Part shown: positions 47,667 to 47,818 of the stretch, in pieces
Position numbering within the stretch: the stretch's first letter is position 1
Layout: the number at the start of each line of letters is the position of its first letter
Origin: a virus
Reading direction: 5' to 3' (one strand)
Virus record (IMG/VR): IMGVR_UViG_3300045993_000018
Span: 1-47,818 of that record
Length of the DNA stretch: 47,818 bases
The notes under the pieces: generated by a model
The model's input: the letters and a program-made list of their open reading frames with translations, nothing else
What the model was told of the DNA's origin: nothing
The model's database searches: none
Position numbers and translations under genes: made by a program

Positions 47667-47685
47667 GCAACAAGGAGAGATACAC

Positions 47686-47818
47686 ATGGCTAAGACATTC
47701 AAGACAATCACTGAGTTCGCATATGCACTTGGTAGTAGCGACCGCATCACCATCGAGGAGGCACACGCATGGCATGTGAAGTACGTTGGTGCGAGTGAGG
47801 ACAAGCAGGCAGAGACAC
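47686..47818 (+). CDS. Early-region gene, 3' end outside window
   Basis: ATG 47686 follows AAGGAGAGATACAC, an excellent ribosome site. The first 44 residues (MAKTFKTITEFAYALGSSDR, then ITIEEAHAWHVKYVGASEDK) run off the window without stop. No family is recognised. It opens the rightward, probably early transcript, and an operator-like palindrome lies just upstream, so it could be a first-expressed host-interaction or regulatory gene. This is inference from position only. Confidence 0.8.
   Translation, partial: MAKTFKTITEFAYALGSSDRITIEEAHAWHVKYVGASEDKQAET

Larger units (their letters stand above)
47475..47685. other. Rest of the divergent control region
   Basis: Together with 47304-47474 this forms the only gene-poor stretch over 300 bases. 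Apart from the hairpin and palindromes listed separately I find no convincing gene. No clear -35/-10 pair is visible next to the rightward gene. For the leftward genes TTGTAA, 18 bases and TATGCT with an extended TGG (47412-47441) is a weak candidate. Confidence 0.5.

Noticed and set aside
1-47818. tRNA genes, integrase or attachment site, toxin-antitoxin or anti-CRISPR-like genes
   Set aside because: I looked for cloverleaf-like arms, recombinase motifs and small paired genes and found none that I could support.

Overview
The window is part of a tailed double-stranded DNA phage genome (Caudoviricetes). It is almost entirely the late (virion and lysis) gene block, read on the minus strand from about 47.3 kb down to 1.29 kb. 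Genes are tightly packed, with ATG/TGA or TAATG overlaps and short gaps. I see no tRNA, rRNA, CRISPR array, insertion sequence, integrase or bacterial housekeeping gene. No tail tube, sheath or tape-measure gene is recognisable. P22 gp4-like and gp10-like neck/tail proteins are present, with three very large probable ejection proteins at the end. This suggests a short-tailed (podovirus-like) particle. The small structural families resemble those of environmental (aquatic) phages as I remember them; the host cannot be read from the sequence.

Layout in late-transcript order (right to left). (1) 47.3-38.9 kb, packaging and head: small and large terminase, portal, a small helical protein, a GroES-like co-chaperonin, scaffold candidate, conserved head-region protein, decoration-like protein and major capsid protein, closed by a hairpin terminator. 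(2) 38.8-38.2 kb: an HNH endonuclease with its own promoter. (3) 38.1-29.1 kb: small structural proteins, a LamG-containing tail protein, a glycine-rich adhesin candidate, a protein of twelve 23-residue repeats, a lysine-rich small protein, neck/adaptor proteins and a zinc-ribbon protein. (4) 29.1-22.7 kb: a 1650-residue protein with six LamG domains and a tail-fibre-like protein. (5) 22.7-21.4 kb: lysis cassette (membrane/coiled-coil protein, 33-residue membrane peptide, holin-like protein, GH24 endolysin). (6) 21.4-18.6 kb: P22 gp10-like tail protein, an HNH/AP2 endonuclease with its own promoter, and a small conserved protein. (7) 18.6-1.3 kb: four very large virion proteins, namely a 1344-residue protein with a collagen-like tail, 667- and 672-residue Ala/Gln/Gly-rich proteins, and a 3073-residue polyvalent protein with a zincin HExxH motif and an LPD38-like C-terminus.

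Only two genes lie on the plus strand, both cut by the window edge: a DUF927-like ATPase at the left end and the start of an unknown gene at the right end. The simplest model is a divergent genome. Early/replication genes run rightward from about 47.7 kb, outside the window, and on a circular or permuted map return to end at 1.12 kb, where they converge with the late genes. The 382-base divergent region (47304-47685) holds a terminator, a duplicated 19-base palindrome, a hairpin and an operator-like palindrome, and is the likely control centre.

The points most worth following are the giant zincin/LPD38 protein with its Ala-x-Gly-Gly-bearing neighbours, the adhesin set (LamG, collagen-like, 23-residue repeats), the phage GroES, the two self-promoted HNH genes, and several very small genes.
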